A DNA stretch of 64,000 bases, taken from Yersinia artesiana (GTDB lineage Bacteria > Pseudomonadota > Gammaproteobacteria > Enterobacterales > Enterobacteriaceae). Both the position numbers and the translations under genes were made by a program. Position 1 is the first letter of the stretch, and the number at the start of each line of letters is the position of its first letter. The notes below the pieces were generated by a model. That model saw only the letters and a list, made by a program, of their open reading frames with translations, was not told where the DNA came from and did no database searches. Positions 12,251-23,054 of the stretch are shown here, in pieces. Where the stretch lies: the NCBI RefSeq assembly GCF_902726545.1, contig NZ_CACVAD010000007.1:1-64000 (forward strand), read 5' to 3'.

Positions 12251-13717
12251 ATGCTCAGCCTGGCAACCCTGGATTTGCTGCTATCGATAAGTGAAAGTGA
12301 GCTTATCGAAGAGATGGTGGTGGGGTTACTGGCCTCACCGCAGTTAGCCATATTCTTTGAAAAATTTCCGCGCATTAAACGGGCATTAATGAAGGATATC
12401 CCTGGCTGGAAGCAAAACTTACAACAGCGAATTCGGGAGGCAAAAGTCCCAGCTGGTCTGGCAAACGAGTTTGCTTTATACCAACAGAGTCAATTGGAAG
12501 ATAGCTCACTATTTTATGCCCATCTCCCGCAGATTGTGGTGCAACTGCAACAATGGCATTCCCCTTTCGCCACACAAGCTAAAACATTGCTGCATACCGC
12601 TGATTTAGAAAGAAATCCCCAAACCGGTGATAGTTTTCAAACTCTCTTTTTACAGCGCTGGCGTGTCAACCTGACCTTACAAACCATCACCATCCATCAT
12701 CAGCTACTGGAGCAAGAGCGAGAGCAACTTTTAGCTGAGTTACAACAGCGACTTGCGCTCAGTGGTGCTTTGGAACCCATTCTTGCAACCAATGATGGGG
12801 CGGCAGGCCGGCTTTGGGATATGAGCCAGGGACATTTGCAGCGTGGTGATTATCAATTATTGCTGCAATATGGCGATTTTCTACAACAGCAGCCGGAATT
12901 ACAGCAACTTGCAGAGCAATTGGGGCGCAGCCGCAGTGCTAAAGCGCAACCTACTCCTGATGCCCGCTTTGAACCTTACACCGTCATGGTTCGCCAACCT
13001 GATACCGTGCCAGAAGAGGTCAGTGGCATTCACCAGAGCAATGATATTCTACGATTATTGCCGACCGAATTAGTTATGTTGGGGATGAGCGAGCTGGAGT
13101 TTGAGTTTTATCGCCGCTTACTGGAGCGACGTTTACTCACCTATCGCCTACAAGGTGATAATTGGCAGGAAAAGACCTTGCAGCGGCCAGTCAGCCTTAA
13201 AAGTCATGACGAACACCCGCGCGGCCCTTTTATCGTCTGTGTTGATACCTCCGGTTCGATGGGAGGCTTCAATGAACAATGTGCCAAAGCTTTCTGTTTA
13301 GCGCTGTTACGTATTGCGCTGGAGGATAATCGCCGCTGTTACATCATGCTGTTCGCGACAGAAATCATTCACTACGAGCTATCATCAGCCAGTGGTATTG
13401 AGCAGGCGATACGCTTTCTCAGCCAACATTTTCGTGGCGGCACTGACCTGGCAGCCTGCTTAGCCAGCACTCTGAGCAAAATGGAAGAGCGAGACTGGTA
13501 TGATGCCGATGCCGTGATTATTTCAGATTTCATTGCCCAGCGCTTACCCGAGGAATTGATCCGAAAAATTAAAATCCAGCAGCAAGCTCATCAACACCGG
13601 TTTCATGCCGTGGCGATGTCGGCCTATGGCAAGCCCGGTATCATGCGGATTTTCGATCATATCTGGCGCTTTGATACCGGGTTAAAAAGCCGTTTAATGC
13701 GCCGCTGGAAGCGCTAA
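12251..13717 (+). CDS. viaA: RavA partner protein ViaA (VWA domain)
   Basis: A 488-residue protein. The helical N-terminal half begins [18 protein letters not shown] and the C-terminal half is a von Willebrand factor A domain. The MIDAS motif DTSGSMGG lies at about residues 330-338, with the metal-binding Thr in GGTDLAACL near 398. It stimulates the ATPase of RavA. It forms an operon with ravA (gap 3 bp) and ends 9 bp from the convergent DUF1345 gene. Confidence 0.96.
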   Translation: MLSLATLDLLLSISESELIEEMVVGLLASPQLAIFFEKFPRIKRALMKDIPGWKQNLQQRIREAKVPAGLANEFALYQQSQLEDSSLFYAHLPQIVVQLQQWHSPFATQAKTLLHTADLERNPQTGDSFQTLFLQRWRVNLTLQTITIHHQLLEQEREQLLAELQQRLALSGALEPILATNDGAAGRLWDMSQGHLQRGDYQLLLQYGDFLQQQPELQQLAEQLGRSRSAKAQPTPDARFEPYTVMVRQPDTVPEEVSGIHQSNDILRLLPTELVMLGMSELEFEFYRRLLERRLLTYRLQGDNWQEKTLQRPVSLKSHDEHPRGPFIVCVDTSGSMGGFNEQCAKAFCLALLRIALEDNRRCYIMLFATEIIHYELSSASGIEQAIRFLSQHFRGGTDLAACLASTLSKMEERDWYDADAVIISDFIAQRLPEELIRKIKIQQQAHQHRFHAVAMSAYGKPGIMRIFDHIWRFDTGLKSRLMRRWKR

Positions 13718-13726
13718 GAAACTATT

Positions 13727-14398
13727 TTAGTTCAGTAACCCTGCCCCGACGTTAATTGATAATCCCAAGATCGTCATATTGAAAATAAAGGATAACACTG
13801 ACTGCAAAAGCACCACACGACGGATATCTGACGTGCCGGTCGAGACATCAGCGGTTTGGGAAGCGACACCAATAGTGAATGAAAAATAAAGAAAATCCCA
13901 ATAAGTAGGTTCAGTAACCTCTTTAGGGAAAATTAACGGGAGAACAGCGTCTGACTCATCGCGGGATAAATAAAATAGATGGGCATAATGCATAGTAAAA
14001 GCAGTTGGCAATAATAGCCAAGAGACCAATAACGTCATTCCAGTAAGGACTAAATGGAATGCTTTGGCCGAACCCGATAATTGATTCGCCGTGCTTAACT
14101 CAAACAGAATAACCAGAATACTCGCCAGACACGCCATGCTGACAATACTCAGCACCATGGTGGCACTTTCATCCTGCACACGAGCTATTAATCTGATTTT
14201 TTTCGGATCATTGCGCAATAATTGCAGCCATAAAAAGAACAAATAGAGCCACGCAAATATATTCCAACTCACCATCAAGCGCAGTAATACAGTGAAATGC
14301 GATGGCAACAGGAAGTAAGTGATTATTCCAGCACCAACGGATAATAGCAGCCTTGGACGCGCATGTGAGTAGTGTTTAAGAGGGTGAAATCGGGCCAT
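13727..14398 (-). CDS. DUF1345 family inner-membrane protein
   Basis: A 223-residue protein with about five hydrophobic segments and a basic N-terminus (MARFHPLKHYSHARPR). The C-terminal YWDFLYFSFTIGVASQTADV stretch is typical of DUF1345, a family with no established function; it resembles the pore-loop region of two-helix ion channels, but that is speculation. It is transcribed alone, convergent with viaA, and starts 150 bp from asnA's terminator side. E. coli K-12 has no gene here. Confidence 0.85.
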   Translation of the reverse strand: MARFHPLKHYSHARPRLLLSVGAGIITYFLLPSHFTVLLRLMVSWNIFAWLYLFFLWLQLLRNDPKKIRLIARVQDESATMVLSIVSMACLASILVILFELSTANQLSGSAKAFHLVLTGMTLLVSWLLLPTAFTMHYAHLFYLSRDESDAVLPLIFPKEVTEPTYWDFLYFSFTIGVASQTADVSTGTSDIRRVVLLQSVLSFIFNMTILGLSINVGAGLLN

Positions 14399-14483
14399 AA
14401 TATCAACAACCTTATAGGTGAAATACCTCAGTATTATGCCACCTACAGCATAGATGAAAGAACTCGCTTATGTTTATAATGTT

Positions 14484-14519
14484 AAAAACCCGCTATAGCG
14501 GCATAAGCCATAACGGGTT
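14484..14519 (-). terminator. asnA Rho-independent terminator
   Basis: On the minus strand, 30 bp past the asnA stop, an AACCCG...CGGGTT stem with an inner GGC-TTAT-GCC helix is followed by TTTTT (complement of 14484-14488). Confidence 0.75.
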
Positions 14520-14548
14520 GAAATAATTCAGAGATAACCTGGAGGGAA

Positions 14549-15541
14549 TTACAGCAAGCCTTCTACCTGCTCGCTGACGTCTGGCCCCCATACACCACAT
14601 TGCACCTGACCAATATGCTGCAGTTGCAGCAATAACATCACTAAACGGGATTGCCCAATGCCACCACCGATTGTCTGCGGCATTTCACCTTTCAGCAGCG
14701 ATTGATGCCATTCCAGTTTCAGGCGATCTTCATCAGATGTCAGCGCCAATTGACGTTTCAGCGCTTCTGCATCAACGCGAATTCCCATGGATGAAATTTC
14801 AAAAGCATCTTCCAACACGGGGTTCCAAACAATAATGTCACCGTTTAGCCCGGCAAAACCTTCCCCGCACGGAGAGGTCCAGTCATCATAATCCGGGGCA
14901 CGAACATCATGAGATTTACCGTCAGCCAATTTGCCGCCAATCCCAATCAAGAAGACGGCACCCAACTCTTTAGCAATGGCGCGTTCACGGCCTTTCGCAT
15001 CCAGATCAGGGAATTTAGCGCGCAGGCTTTCACTGTGGATAAAATGAATCTGTTCTGGCAAGAAAGGTTTTATATCAAATTCTGCACTGATCGCGGCTTC
15101 GGTTTCTTTAATAGCCGCGTAGATTTTGTTAACAGTGGATTTCAGGTAAGCCAGGTTGCGCTCGCCATCACCCATAACGCGCTCCCAATCCCACTGATCG
15201 ACATACACAGAATGAATGGCACTCAAGCGATCTTCATCAGGACGCAATGCTTTCATATGAGTGTAAATTCCTTGGTCAGCACCAAAATCAAAGCGACCTA
15301 AGGTTTTACGTTTCCATTTAGCCAATGAATGAACAACTTCAAAAGTTGCATCTGGCAAGCTTTTTACTTTTACCTGAACGGCTTTCTCTGAACCAGACAG
15401 GTTATCTTGGGTACCGTCACCCACACGGCTCAGGATAGGTGCCTGCACCTCAATCAGGCCCAATTGCTGCTCTAATTGACGGGAAAAGAAGGATTTTACA
15501 AAACTGATCTGTTGTTGTTTTTGGATAAATTGCTTTTTCAT
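14549..15541 (-). CDS. asnA: Aspartate-ammonia ligase AsnA
   Basis: A 330-residue ammonia-dependent asparagine synthetase (ATP + Asp + NH3 to Asn + AMP + PPi) with a class II aminoacyl-tRNA synthetase fold. Conserved blocks include [27 protein letters not shown] and the C-terminal GGGIGQSRL motif. A longer frame begins at 15577, but ATG 15541 ([17 protein letters not shown]) reproduces the E. coli length of 330. It is divergent from its activator asnC. Confidence 0.97.
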   Translation of the reverse strand: MKKQFIQKQQQISFVKSFFSRQLEQQLGLIEVQAPILSRVGDGTQDNLSGSEKAVQVKVKSLPDATFEVVHSLAKWKRKTLGRFDFGADQGIYTHMKALRPDEDRLSAIHSVYVDQWDWERVMGDGERNLAYLKSTVNKIYAAIKETEAAISAEFDIKPFLPEQIHFIHSESLRAKFPDLDAKGRERAIAKELGAVFLIGIGGKLADGKSHDVRAPDYDDWTSPCGEGFAGLNGDIIVWNPVLEDAFEISSMGIRVDAEALKRQLALTSDEDRLKLEWHQSLLKGEMPQTIGGGIGQSRLVMLLLQLQHIGQVQCGVWGPDVSEQVEGLL

Positions 15542-15691
15542 TGTCGTTTTCTCAATTCGTTGCTGTCGATTATGCAAATTGTCTGTTGTGCCGTTTGGCT
15601 TGTCATCGATTAAGCAACAGAATGAGGGTTAAATTCAATATCCAACAAACAATATTGCCTTTTCACTTTTAATCATTCATTTTTATGCATC

Positions 15692-15697
15692 TATAAT
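15692..15697 (+). promoter_or_regulatory. asnC promoter -10
   Basis: A TATAAT lies 30 bp before the asnC start with no good -35 at the right distance, in the 185-bp asnA/asnC divergent region. A weak -35 is compatible with regulated transcription; AsnC autoregulates in E. coli. Confidence 0.5.
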
Positions 15698-15726
15698 TAG
15701 ATAATCGATAAAAAAACGGGGTTAAT

Positions 15727-16188
15727 ATGAGTGAAATTTATCAAATCGATAATCTCGATCGCGGCATCCTGAACGCGTTAATGGAAAATGCGCGTACGCC
15801 TTATGCGGAATTAGCTAAAAATTTTGGTGTCAGCCCAGGAACAATTCACGTCCGAGTTGAGAAAATGCGTCAGGCGGGGATTATCACCGCAGCCTGTGTT
15901 CATGTTAATCCAAAGCAACTGGGTTATGACGTGTGCTGCTTTATCGGCATTATTTTGAAAAGTGCCAAAGATTACCCTTCGGCCCTAAAAAAACTGGATA
16001 GTTTAGAAGAAGTTGTCGAAGCCTATTACACCACTGGCCATTACAGCATCTTTATTAAGGTCATGTGTAAATCGATAGATGCACTGCAACAGGTACTTAT
16101 CAACAAGATCCAAACCATTGATGAGATCCAGTCAACCGAGACGCTTATTTCCCTGCAAAACCCCATCATGCGTACCATCGTGCCCTGA
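15727..16188 (+). CDS. asnC: Lrp/AsnC-family regulator AsnC
   Basis: A 153-residue feast/famine regulator. The N-terminal helix-turn-helix (LDRGILNALMENARTPYAEL then FGVSPGTIHVRVEKM) is followed by the RAM ligand-binding alpha/beta domain that senses asparagine. It activates asnA, transcribed divergently 185 bp away, and represses itself in E. coli. The preceding ACGGGG is an acceptable ribosome site. Length equals E. coli AsnC (152) within one residue. Confidence 0.97.
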   Translation: MSEIYQIDNLDRGILNALMENARTPYAELAKNFGVSPGTIHVRVEKMRQAGIITAACVHVNPKQLGYDVCCFIGIILKSAKDYPSALKKLDSLEEVVEAYYTTGHYSIFIKVMCKSIDALQQVLINKIQTIDEIQSTETLISLQNPIMRTIVP

Positions 16189-16210
16189 GCACTAAATAAC
16201 TATACCCACA

Positions 16211-16219
16211 TTATCCACA
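16211..16219 (+). promoter_or_regulatory. DnaA box upstream of mioC
   Basis: A perfect TTATCCACA lies 61 bp before the mioC start codon. In E. coli a DnaA box in the mioC promoter lets DnaA repress transcription that would enter oriC. Confidence 0.85.
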
Positions 16220-16279
16220 GGTAGATCCCAGCTGATTCACAGCGTACAATACCGGTTCATTACTTCGGTTGGGTTCTTT

Positions 16280-16720
16280 ATGGCTGACATTACCTTGATC
16301 AGTGGCAGTACGCTTGGCAGTGCTGAATACGTTGCTGAACATTTAGCTGAGAAATTAGAAGAGGCGGGTTTCACGACAGAAACACTGCATGGCCCGGAAT
16401 TAGACGAGCTTACTCTGGATGGTATGTGGCTAATTATCACTTCCACCCATGGTGCGGGTGATCTGCCAGACAATCTTCAACCCTTATTAGAGCAAATCGA
16501 GCAGCAGATACCGGATCTCTCGCAGATTCGCTTTGGTGCTGTTGGTTTGGGCAGTTCAGAATATGACACTTTCTGTGGTGCGGTCAGGAAATTGGATCAA
16601 CAACTGATCACTCAAGGAGCGATTCGTGTGGGTGATATTTTAGAAATTGATGTCATTCAACATGAAATTCCTGAGGACCCGGCAGAGATTTGGGTTAAAA
16701 ATTGGATTAATTTACTCTAA
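16280..16720 (+). CDS. mioC: FMN-binding flavoprotein MioC
   Basis: A 146-residue flavodoxin-like protein (E. coli 147). The FMN phosphate loop SGSTLGSAEY is at residues 8-17, followed by STHGAGDLP and the GLGSSEYDTFCG flavin loops. E. coli MioC has been linked to biotin synthase electron transfer. The gene borders oriC and reads into it, so its transcription can influence initiation. Confidence 0.95.
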   Translation: MADITLISGSTLGSAEYVAEHLAEKLEEAGFTTETLHGPELDELTLDGMWLIITSTHGAGDLPDNLQPLLEQIEQQIPDLSQIRFGAVGLGSSEYDTFCGAVRKLDQQLITQGAIRVGDILEIDVIQHEIPEDPAEIWVKNWINLL

Positions 16721-16745
16721 TTTGCTTAAAGATCATGCGAACGAA

Positions 16746-16989
16746 TGTGGATAAGTAAGCTTGAAAGCAGGGTATAAGCAGTACATATCCACATAACAAC
16801 CTTAGTGACTTAAAGTGCCTGTGCATAACATGCCATTTAGATCCCAGCTTATACGCAATAGGATCACCGATCATTCACAGCAAACGATCCTCCTTAATTA
16901 CATGATCTTAAATGTGAATAGTCACTTATCCACAGAGGATCACGATCCTAATAAGAGATCTAATAAAGAGATCTTTAAATAAAAAGATC
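16746..16989. other. oriC: Chromosomal replication origin oriC
   Basis: This is the enterobacterial origin, inverted relative to the usual E. coli map. From left to right it has an R4-type DnaA box TGTGGATAA (16746-16754), ATATCCACA with one mismatch (16785-16793), an R2-type box TGTGCATAA (16820-16828), and an R1 box TTATCCACA (16926-16934). Three 13-mers of the duplex unwinding element, each ending in GATC, follow at 16948-16960, 16961-16973 and 16977-16989. Thirteen GATC sites lie between about 16731 and 17030, suiting Dam/SeqA control. The GTATAAGCTGGGATC block (reverse strand) is shared with E. coli. The rest of 16721-17100 has no gene. Confidence 0.96.
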
Positions 16990-17100
16990 TTCTTTTAATT
17001 AAGAGCGATCCTAAGCTGCTTGGTCGATCGTCTAAACTTGAGTAGAATCCCCCACCCCAGGGCAAACACAGAAATTCGCATAACGGCGAGGTGCAGTACC

Positions 17101-18990
17101 ATGTTTTATCCAGATCAATTTGACGTCATCATCATTGGTGGTGGCCATGCCGGCACGGAAGCTGCAATGGCAGCGGCACGCATGGGACGTCAGACCTTAT
17201 TGCTGACGCACAATATCGACACTCTGGGACAAATGTCTTGTAACCCAGCGATTGGCGGTATCGGTAAGGGGCATTTGGTAAAAGAGATCGATGCTCTGGG
17301 CGGGTTAATGGCAATGGCAACTGACCAGGCGGGTATTCAGTTTAGGATACTAAACGCCAGCAAAGGGCCAGCGGTAAGAGCAACTCGAGCCCAAGCCGAC
17401 CGTGTTTTGTATCGCCAGGCTGTACGTACCGCATTGGAAAACCAGCCTAATTTGATGATTTTCCAGCAGCCAGTAGAAGATCTGATTGTTGAAAACGATC
17501 GAGTGGTCGGTGCTGTGACCCAAATGGGGTTAAAATTCCGCGCTAAAGCTGTGGTTTTAACTGTCGGCACTTTCCTCGATGGCAAAATTCATATTGGTCT
17601 TGAGAACTACAGCGGCGGCCGTGCGGGTGATCCGCCATCCATCTCCTTGTCACAACGCCTGCGTGAATTACCGCTACGGGTAAATCGCCTTAAAACCGGC
17701 ACTCCGCCACGTATTGATGCACGAACTATTGATTTTAGCCAATTGGCCCCGCAACTGGGCGATACACCTATTCCGGTCTTTTCATTCTTGGGGAATGCCA
17801 GCCAGCATCCAGAGCAAATGGCATGTCATATCACCTACACCAATGAAAAAACCCATGAAGTGATCCGCAATAACCTGGATCGCAGCCCGATGTATGCGGG
17901 GATCATTGAGGGGATCGGGCCACGTTATTGCCCATCGATCGAAGACAAAGTCATGCGCTTTGCGGATCGTAATTCACATCAGATCTTCCTTGAACCTGAA
18001 GGCCTGACCAGCAATGAGATCTATCCAAACGGTATTTCTACCAGCTTACCTTTTGATGTTCAGATGCAGATAGTCCGCTCGATGAAAGGGCTGGAAAATG
18101 CACGTATCGTCCGGCCTGGTTATGCCATTGAATATGATTTCTTTGATCCTCGCGATTTGAAACCGACTCTGGAAAGTAAATATATCCAGGGCTTGTTCTT
18201 TGCCGGACAAATCAATGGGACTACGGGCTATGAAGAAGCTGCTGCCCAAGGGCTGCTTGCAGGCCTCAATGCAGGCCGTTTCGCCAACGATGAAGACGGA
18301 TGGTCACCTCGCCGCGATGAAGCTTACCTTGGCGTGCTGGTGGACGATTTAAGCACCCTCGGTACCAAAGAACCGTACCGCATGTTTACCTCACGAGCGG
18401 AATATCGTTTGATGCTGCGTGAAGATAATGCGGATCTGCGTTTGACCGAAATGGGCCGTAAACTAGGGCTGGTCGATGATACCCGGTGGGCTCACTTTAG
18501 TCAGAAAATTGAGCAAATTGAAAAAGAACGCCAGCGCCTGCGTGATATTTGGGTTCATCCTCATTCTGAGAACGTAGCTGAAATCAATGCGCTGCTGAAA
18601 GCCCCATTGTCAAAAGAAGCCAACGGGGAAGAATTACTGCGTCGCCCTGAAATTGACTATCGTTTGTTAACAACGTTGCCTTCGTTTGGCCCGGCATTAA
18701 CCGATCCCCAAGCGGCAGATCAGGTTGAGATTCAGGTTAAATATGAAGGTTATATTGCCCGTCAGCAGGAAGAGATCGAAAAGCAGTTACGGAATGAGAA
18801 TACCTTATTGCCCGCTGATCTCGATTATCGCCAAGTGTCTGGTTTATCGAATGAAGTTATCGCTAAATTGAATGACCACAAACCTAATTCGATCGGGCAA
18901 GCTTCACGTATTTCAGGCATTACACCTGCGGCAATTTCCATCTTGTTGGTTTGGCTGAAAAAACAAGGTCTGTTGCGCCGTAGCGCGTAA
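17101..18990 (+). CDS. mnmG: tRNA uridine 5-carboxymethylaminomethyl modification protein MnmG
   Basis: A 629-residue FAD enzyme, exactly the E. coli length. With MnmE (encoded at 51537-52901) it installs (c)mnm5 on wobble U34 of tRNAs. The N-terminal dinucleotide fold [17 protein letters not shown] follows [25 protein letters not shown], a conserved Cys-containing block, and the helical C-terminal domain that binds MnmE and tRNA are present. An open frame extends 27 codons upstream (17020) into oriC, but ATG 17101 is the family start. Confidence 0.97.
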   Translation: MFYPDQFDVIIIGGGHAGTEAAMAAARMGRQTLLLTHNIDTLGQMSCNPAIGGIGKGHLVKEIDALGGLMAMATDQAGIQFRILNASKGPAVRATRAQADRVLYRQAVRTALENQPNLMIFQQPVEDLIVENDRVVGAVTQMGLKFRAKAVVLTVGTFLDGKIHIGLENYSGGRAGDPPSISLSQRLRELPLRVNRLKTGTPPRIDARTIDFSQLAPQLGDTPIPVFSFLGNASQHPEQMACHITYTNEKTHEVIRNNLDRSPMYAGIIEGIGPRYCPSIEDKVMRFADRNSHQIFLEPEGLTSNEIYPNGISTSLPFDVQMQIVRSMKGLENARIVRPGYAIEYDFFDPRDLKPTLESKYIQGLFFAGQINGTTGYEEAAAQGLLAGLNAGRFANDEDGWSPRRDEAYLGVLVDDLSTLGTKEPYRMFTSRAEYRLMLREDNADLRLTEMGRKLGLVDDTRWAHFSQKIEQIEKERQRLRDIWVHPHSENVAEINALLKAPLSKEANGEELLRRPEIDYRLLTTLPSFGPALTDPQAADQVEIQVKYEGYIARQQEEIEKQLRNENTLLPADLDYRQVSGLSNEVIAKLNDHKPNSIGQASRISGITPAAISILLVWLKKQGLLRRSA

Positions 18991-19001
18991 CCATCAAACA
19001 T

Positions 19002-19033
19002 TTACCGGGTTGCAAGAATAAGCGGCCCGGTAA
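19002..19033 (+). other. mnmG-rsmG intercistronic hairpin
   Basis: A perfect 8-bp stem TTACCGGG/CCCGGTAA encloses a 16-base loop in the 146-bp gap. There is no T-run, so it is more likely an RNA-processing or stability structure than a terminator. Confidence 0.45.
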
Positions 19034-19136
19034 TTCAGGCCACAACCAACTATTCAAACCACTGCTAAGCTAGATTATCATTCCACATATTGGCTCATTA
19101 CACGCTGACAGATTTTTTCAGTCAGAGGATACTGTT

Positions 19137-19757
19137 GTGTTAAAAAAATTAGATTCCCTGCTGAATGCAGCAGGTATTGCGTTACCCGATCAGCAAAAAC
19201 ACCAATTGATAGGCTATGTGGAACTGCTTGATAAGTGGAACAAAGCTTATAATCTGACTTCTGTGCGTGACCCAATGCAAATGCTGGTGCGGCATATTCT
19301 GGATAGCATTGTCGTTAATCCACACTTGCAAGGTAGCCGTTTTATTGATGTTGGCACAGGGCCTGGACTGCCTGGAATACCGTTAGCCATTGTGCGCCCT
19401 GATGCACATTTCGTATTGCTCGATAGCTTGGGTAAACGGGTTCGTTTTCTACGTCAGGTACAGCATGAGTTAGGACTAAGCAATATCGAACCGGTACAAA
19501 GCCGTGTTGAGGACTTTGCCGCAACACCACCATTTGACGGTGTTATAAGCCGTGCATTTGCATCCTTACAAGATATGCTGTCCTGGTGCCATCATTTGCC
19601 AGCCAAGCCTGAAGGGCGTTTTTATGCGCTTAAAGGGGTAAGGCCGGATGATGAATTAGCCACATTGCCTGAAGGAATAGTTCTTGAGTCGGTTGTTCGA
19701 TTGCAGGTACCGGAGTTGGACGGTGAACGTCATTTGGTTATTCTTAAGTCAAACTAA
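19137..19757 (+). CDS. rsmG: 16S rRNA m7G527 methyltransferase RsmG
   Basis: A 206-residue SAM-dependent methyltransferase (E. coli GidB, 207). It methylates N7 of G527 in 16S rRNA; loss gives low-level streptomycin resistance in other bacteria. The SAM motif [10 protein letters not shown] is at residues 71-80, with [15 protein letters not shown] next and the catalytic-side ISRAFASL later. It starts at GTG 19137 with AGAGGA about 8 bases upstream. It is probably co-transcribed with mnmG. Confidence 0.96.
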   Translation: MLKKLDSLLNAAGIALPDQQKHQLIGYVELLDKWNKAYNLTSVRDPMQMLVRHILDSIVVNPHLQGSRFIDVGTGPGLPGIPLAIVRPDAHFVLLDSLGKRVRFLRQVQHELGLSNIEPVQSRVEDFAATPPFDGVISRAFASLQDMLSWCHHLPAKPEGRFYALKGVRPDDELATLPEGIVLESVVRLQVPELDGERHLVILKSN

Positions 19758-20302
19758 CTTTGTTATTTATCAAAAAAATGTAATAAATCCTTAGAGTAAG
19801 CAAGGTAATTTGTCGACTATAGCACTTTTAATATTGGCGATTATTTATCCGCTGGCTATAGTTCGAAAAGAATATATTTAACGGCTTGTTTACAATATCA
19901 GCAGCAATGAACGACATAATCATATTGAAGATGATCAAATAGTCACCCTGGTCATTATTTTATCGAAGATGTCATTCTTTTTATGTGTCCGAAGTGTTGC
20001 AGGATTATTATCTGAAATGTCAACGGTAAGTTTTTACTAAGTAGATAAGTTGTTTGATAATGGTTTAATTTTAACATTATGATTTATAAAAGTTTTTAAT
20101 GGCTCTTTTCGTTAAAGACAAATCAGGCTGTTATGGGCTATAAATCGTTTTGTTTTAAGTTTTGTGATCCGTTGCACGCTTTATTGATAATAATTGGAAT
20201 CGTCAGACAATTAAATTTGGCCTATATTCCGAGAGCAATCTGCTGAAAAGAGCCAGAAAGTAAAAAAATTGAATAATTGTTCACCTTTTCGTTACTTATC
20301 GA
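19758..20302. other. rsmG-atpI intergenic region
   Basis: A long, strongly A/T-rich spacer. I see no convincing reading frame, rRNA/tRNA, ERIC or YPAL in it, and no clear terminator for rsmG. The atp promoter candidate begins at its right end (20303). Confidence 0.5.
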
Positions 20303-20330
20303 TTGAATTCGTTTGAGTGGCCCGTATAAT
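20303..20330 (+). promoter_or_regulatory. Probable atp operon promoter
   Basis: TTGAAT (20303-20308), a 16-bp spacer and a perfect TATAAT (20325-20330) lie about 95 bp before atpI. It is the best sigma-70 match in the spacer; start near 20337. Confidence 0.6.
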
Positions 20331-20424
20331 TTGCTCGTTTTTTGCTGCTTGACTCAATGGGGTAAAAGGCAGTTCTATACCTCACTCAATATACCTTTAG
20401 TGTGGTTCGGAGAGAACAAACGTC

Positions 20425-20808
20425 ATGCCTGTATCCCTTTACAGTGGGAAAATTGCACGAAAGTTGCTGTTGTTGCAGTTAATGACTTTTGTTGTTCTCA
20501 GTGCTGTTTTTGGTTTTAAAAGCCTGGAATGGAGTGCTTCTGCTTTGGCGGGAGGGTTGGCAGCCTGGTTACCCAGTGCCATATTTATGTTGTTTGCTTG
20601 CCGCCATCAGGCAAAAACAGCTGCTCCGGGTCGTGTTGCGTGGTCATTTGCCATTGGCGAAGGGTTAAAAATTATCATGACGATAATTTTGCTGATCGTG
20701 GCATTAGGGCTGTTTAAAGCAGCGTTTGCGCCACTCGGTTTAACCTATTTAGCGGTGCTGATTGTGCAGATATTGGCACCGGCCGTGATAAGCGGCTACC
20801 GTACTTAA
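20425..20808 (+). CDS. atpI: ATP synthase assembly protein AtpI
   Basis: A 127-residue, four-helix inner-membrane protein, first gene of the atp operon and not part of the final enzyme. It assists c-ring assembly or Mg2+ handling in other bacteria. The N-terminus MPVSLYSGKIARKLLLLQL, the central GGLAAWLP and RVAWSFAIGEGLK, and the C-terminal VQILAPAVI match E. coli AtpI (126). It is preceded by a GGAG site. Confidence 0.95.
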   Translation: MPVSLYSGKIARKLLLLQLMTFVVLSAVFGFKSLEWSASALAGGLAAWLPSAIFMLFACRHQAKTAAPGRVAWSFAIGEGLKIIMTIILLIVALGLFKAAFAPLGLTYLAVLIVQILAPAVISGYRT

Positions 20809-21672
<864 letters not shown>

Positions 21673-21703
21673 TTTTCTTATAACACTACTGCGTTTTAAC
21701 TGA

Positions 21704-21961
<258 letters not shown>

Positions 21962-22021
21962 GTAGAGTTTTCTCTACTGTGAACTACACCAAACTATTAA
22001 CTTTTAAAGAGGCATTGTGCT

Positions 22022-22492
22022 GTGAATCTTAACGCAACAATCCTCGGCCAGGCCATCGCGTTTGTCCTGTTTGTCCTGTTTTGTATGAAGTATATATGGC
22101 CGCCGATTATGGCTGCCATCGAGAAGCGTCAAAAAGAAATTGCTGACGGTCTCTCTTCTGCAGAGCGTGCCAAAAAAGATTTGGACTTAGCGCAAGCCAA
22201 TGCGACCGACCAACTGAAGAAGGCCAAAGCAGAAGCACAGGTGATTATTGAGCAGGCAAGTAAACGCAAAGCTCAGATCCTTGATGAAGCTAAAGCAGAA
22301 GCTGAACAGGAACGTAACAAAATCGTGGCGCAAGCGCAGGCAGAGATCGACGCCGAACGTAAGCGTGCTCGTGAAGAGTTGCGTAAGCAAGTCGCGATGT
22401 TGGCTATAGCTGGCGCCGAGAAGATCATCGAACGTTCCGTGGATGAAGCTGCTAACAGCGACATCGTTGATAAACTGGTCGCTGAACTGTAA
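22022..22492 (+). CDS. atpF: ATP synthase Fo subunit b
   Basis: A 156-residue peripheral stalk subunit. A single N-terminal membrane helix (residues 5-25, [10 protein letters not shown] then FVLFVLF) is followed by a long charged coiled coil (about 30-130) and a C-terminal delta-binding segment. The start is GTG 22022 with AAAGAGG upstream. It dimerises and links subunit a to the F1 head. It lies 60 bp after atpE. Confidence 0.97.
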   Translation: MNLNATILGQAIAFVLFVLFCMKYIWPPIMAAIEKRQKEIADGLSSAERAKKDLDLAQANATDQLKKAKAEAQVIIEQASKRKAQILDEAKAEAEQERNKIVAQAQAEIDAERKRAREELRKQVAMLAIAGAEKIIERSVDEAANSDIVDKLVAEL

Positions 22493-22506
22493 GGAGGGAG
22501 GGGCTG

Positions 22507-23040
22507 ATGTCTGAATTTGTAACTGTAGCTCGCCCCTACGCCAAAGCAGCTTTTGACTTTGCTGTTGAGCACCAGGCGGTTGATCGTTGGCAAGATATGC
22601 TGGCTTTTACTGCCCAAGTGACTCGCAATGAACAGATCGCTGAATTGCTTTCCGGTGCGGTAGCGCCAGAAACAATGTCTAAGACGTTTATTGCAGTCTG
22701 TGGTGATCAGCTCGATGAACCCGCACAGAACTTCATTCGAGTTATGGCGGAGAATGGCCGTTTACTGGTTCTTCCTGAGGTACTACAGCAGTTTATTCAA
22801 CTGCGTGCCTCGCTGGAGTCGACCGTCGACGTTGAAGTGAGCTCTGCGAGCCCATTGAACGACGAACAGCTGGCTAAAATTGCCGCTGCGATGGAAAAAC
22901 GTCTATCACGCAAAGTTAAGCTGAATTGCAAAATCGATAAGTCCGTAATGGCCGGCGTAGTAATACGTGCAGGCGATATGGTGATAGATGGCAGCGTTCG
23001 CGGTCGTCTAGAACGCCTGGCGGACGTCTTGCAGTCTTAA
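22507..23040 (+). CDS. atpH: ATP synthase F1 subunit delta
   Basis: A 177-residue peripheral stalk cap that joins the b dimer to the N-terminus of alpha. The N-terminal six-helix domain begins [19 protein letters not shown] and the C-terminal [14 protein letters not shown] is typical. It lies 14 bp after atpF with an AAGGAGGGA ribosome site, and 14 bp before atpA. Length equals E. coli AtpH. Confidence 0.97.
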   Translation: MSEFVTVARPYAKAAFDFAVEHQAVDRWQDMLAFTAQVTRNEQIAELLSGAVAPETMSKTFIAVCGDQLDEPAQNFIRVMAENGRLLVLPEVLQQFIQLRASLESTVDVEVSSASPLNDEQLAKIAAAMEKRLSRKVKLNCKIDKSVMAGVVIRAGDMVIDGSVRGRLERLADVLQS

Positions 23041-23054
23041 GGGGACTGGAGCAT

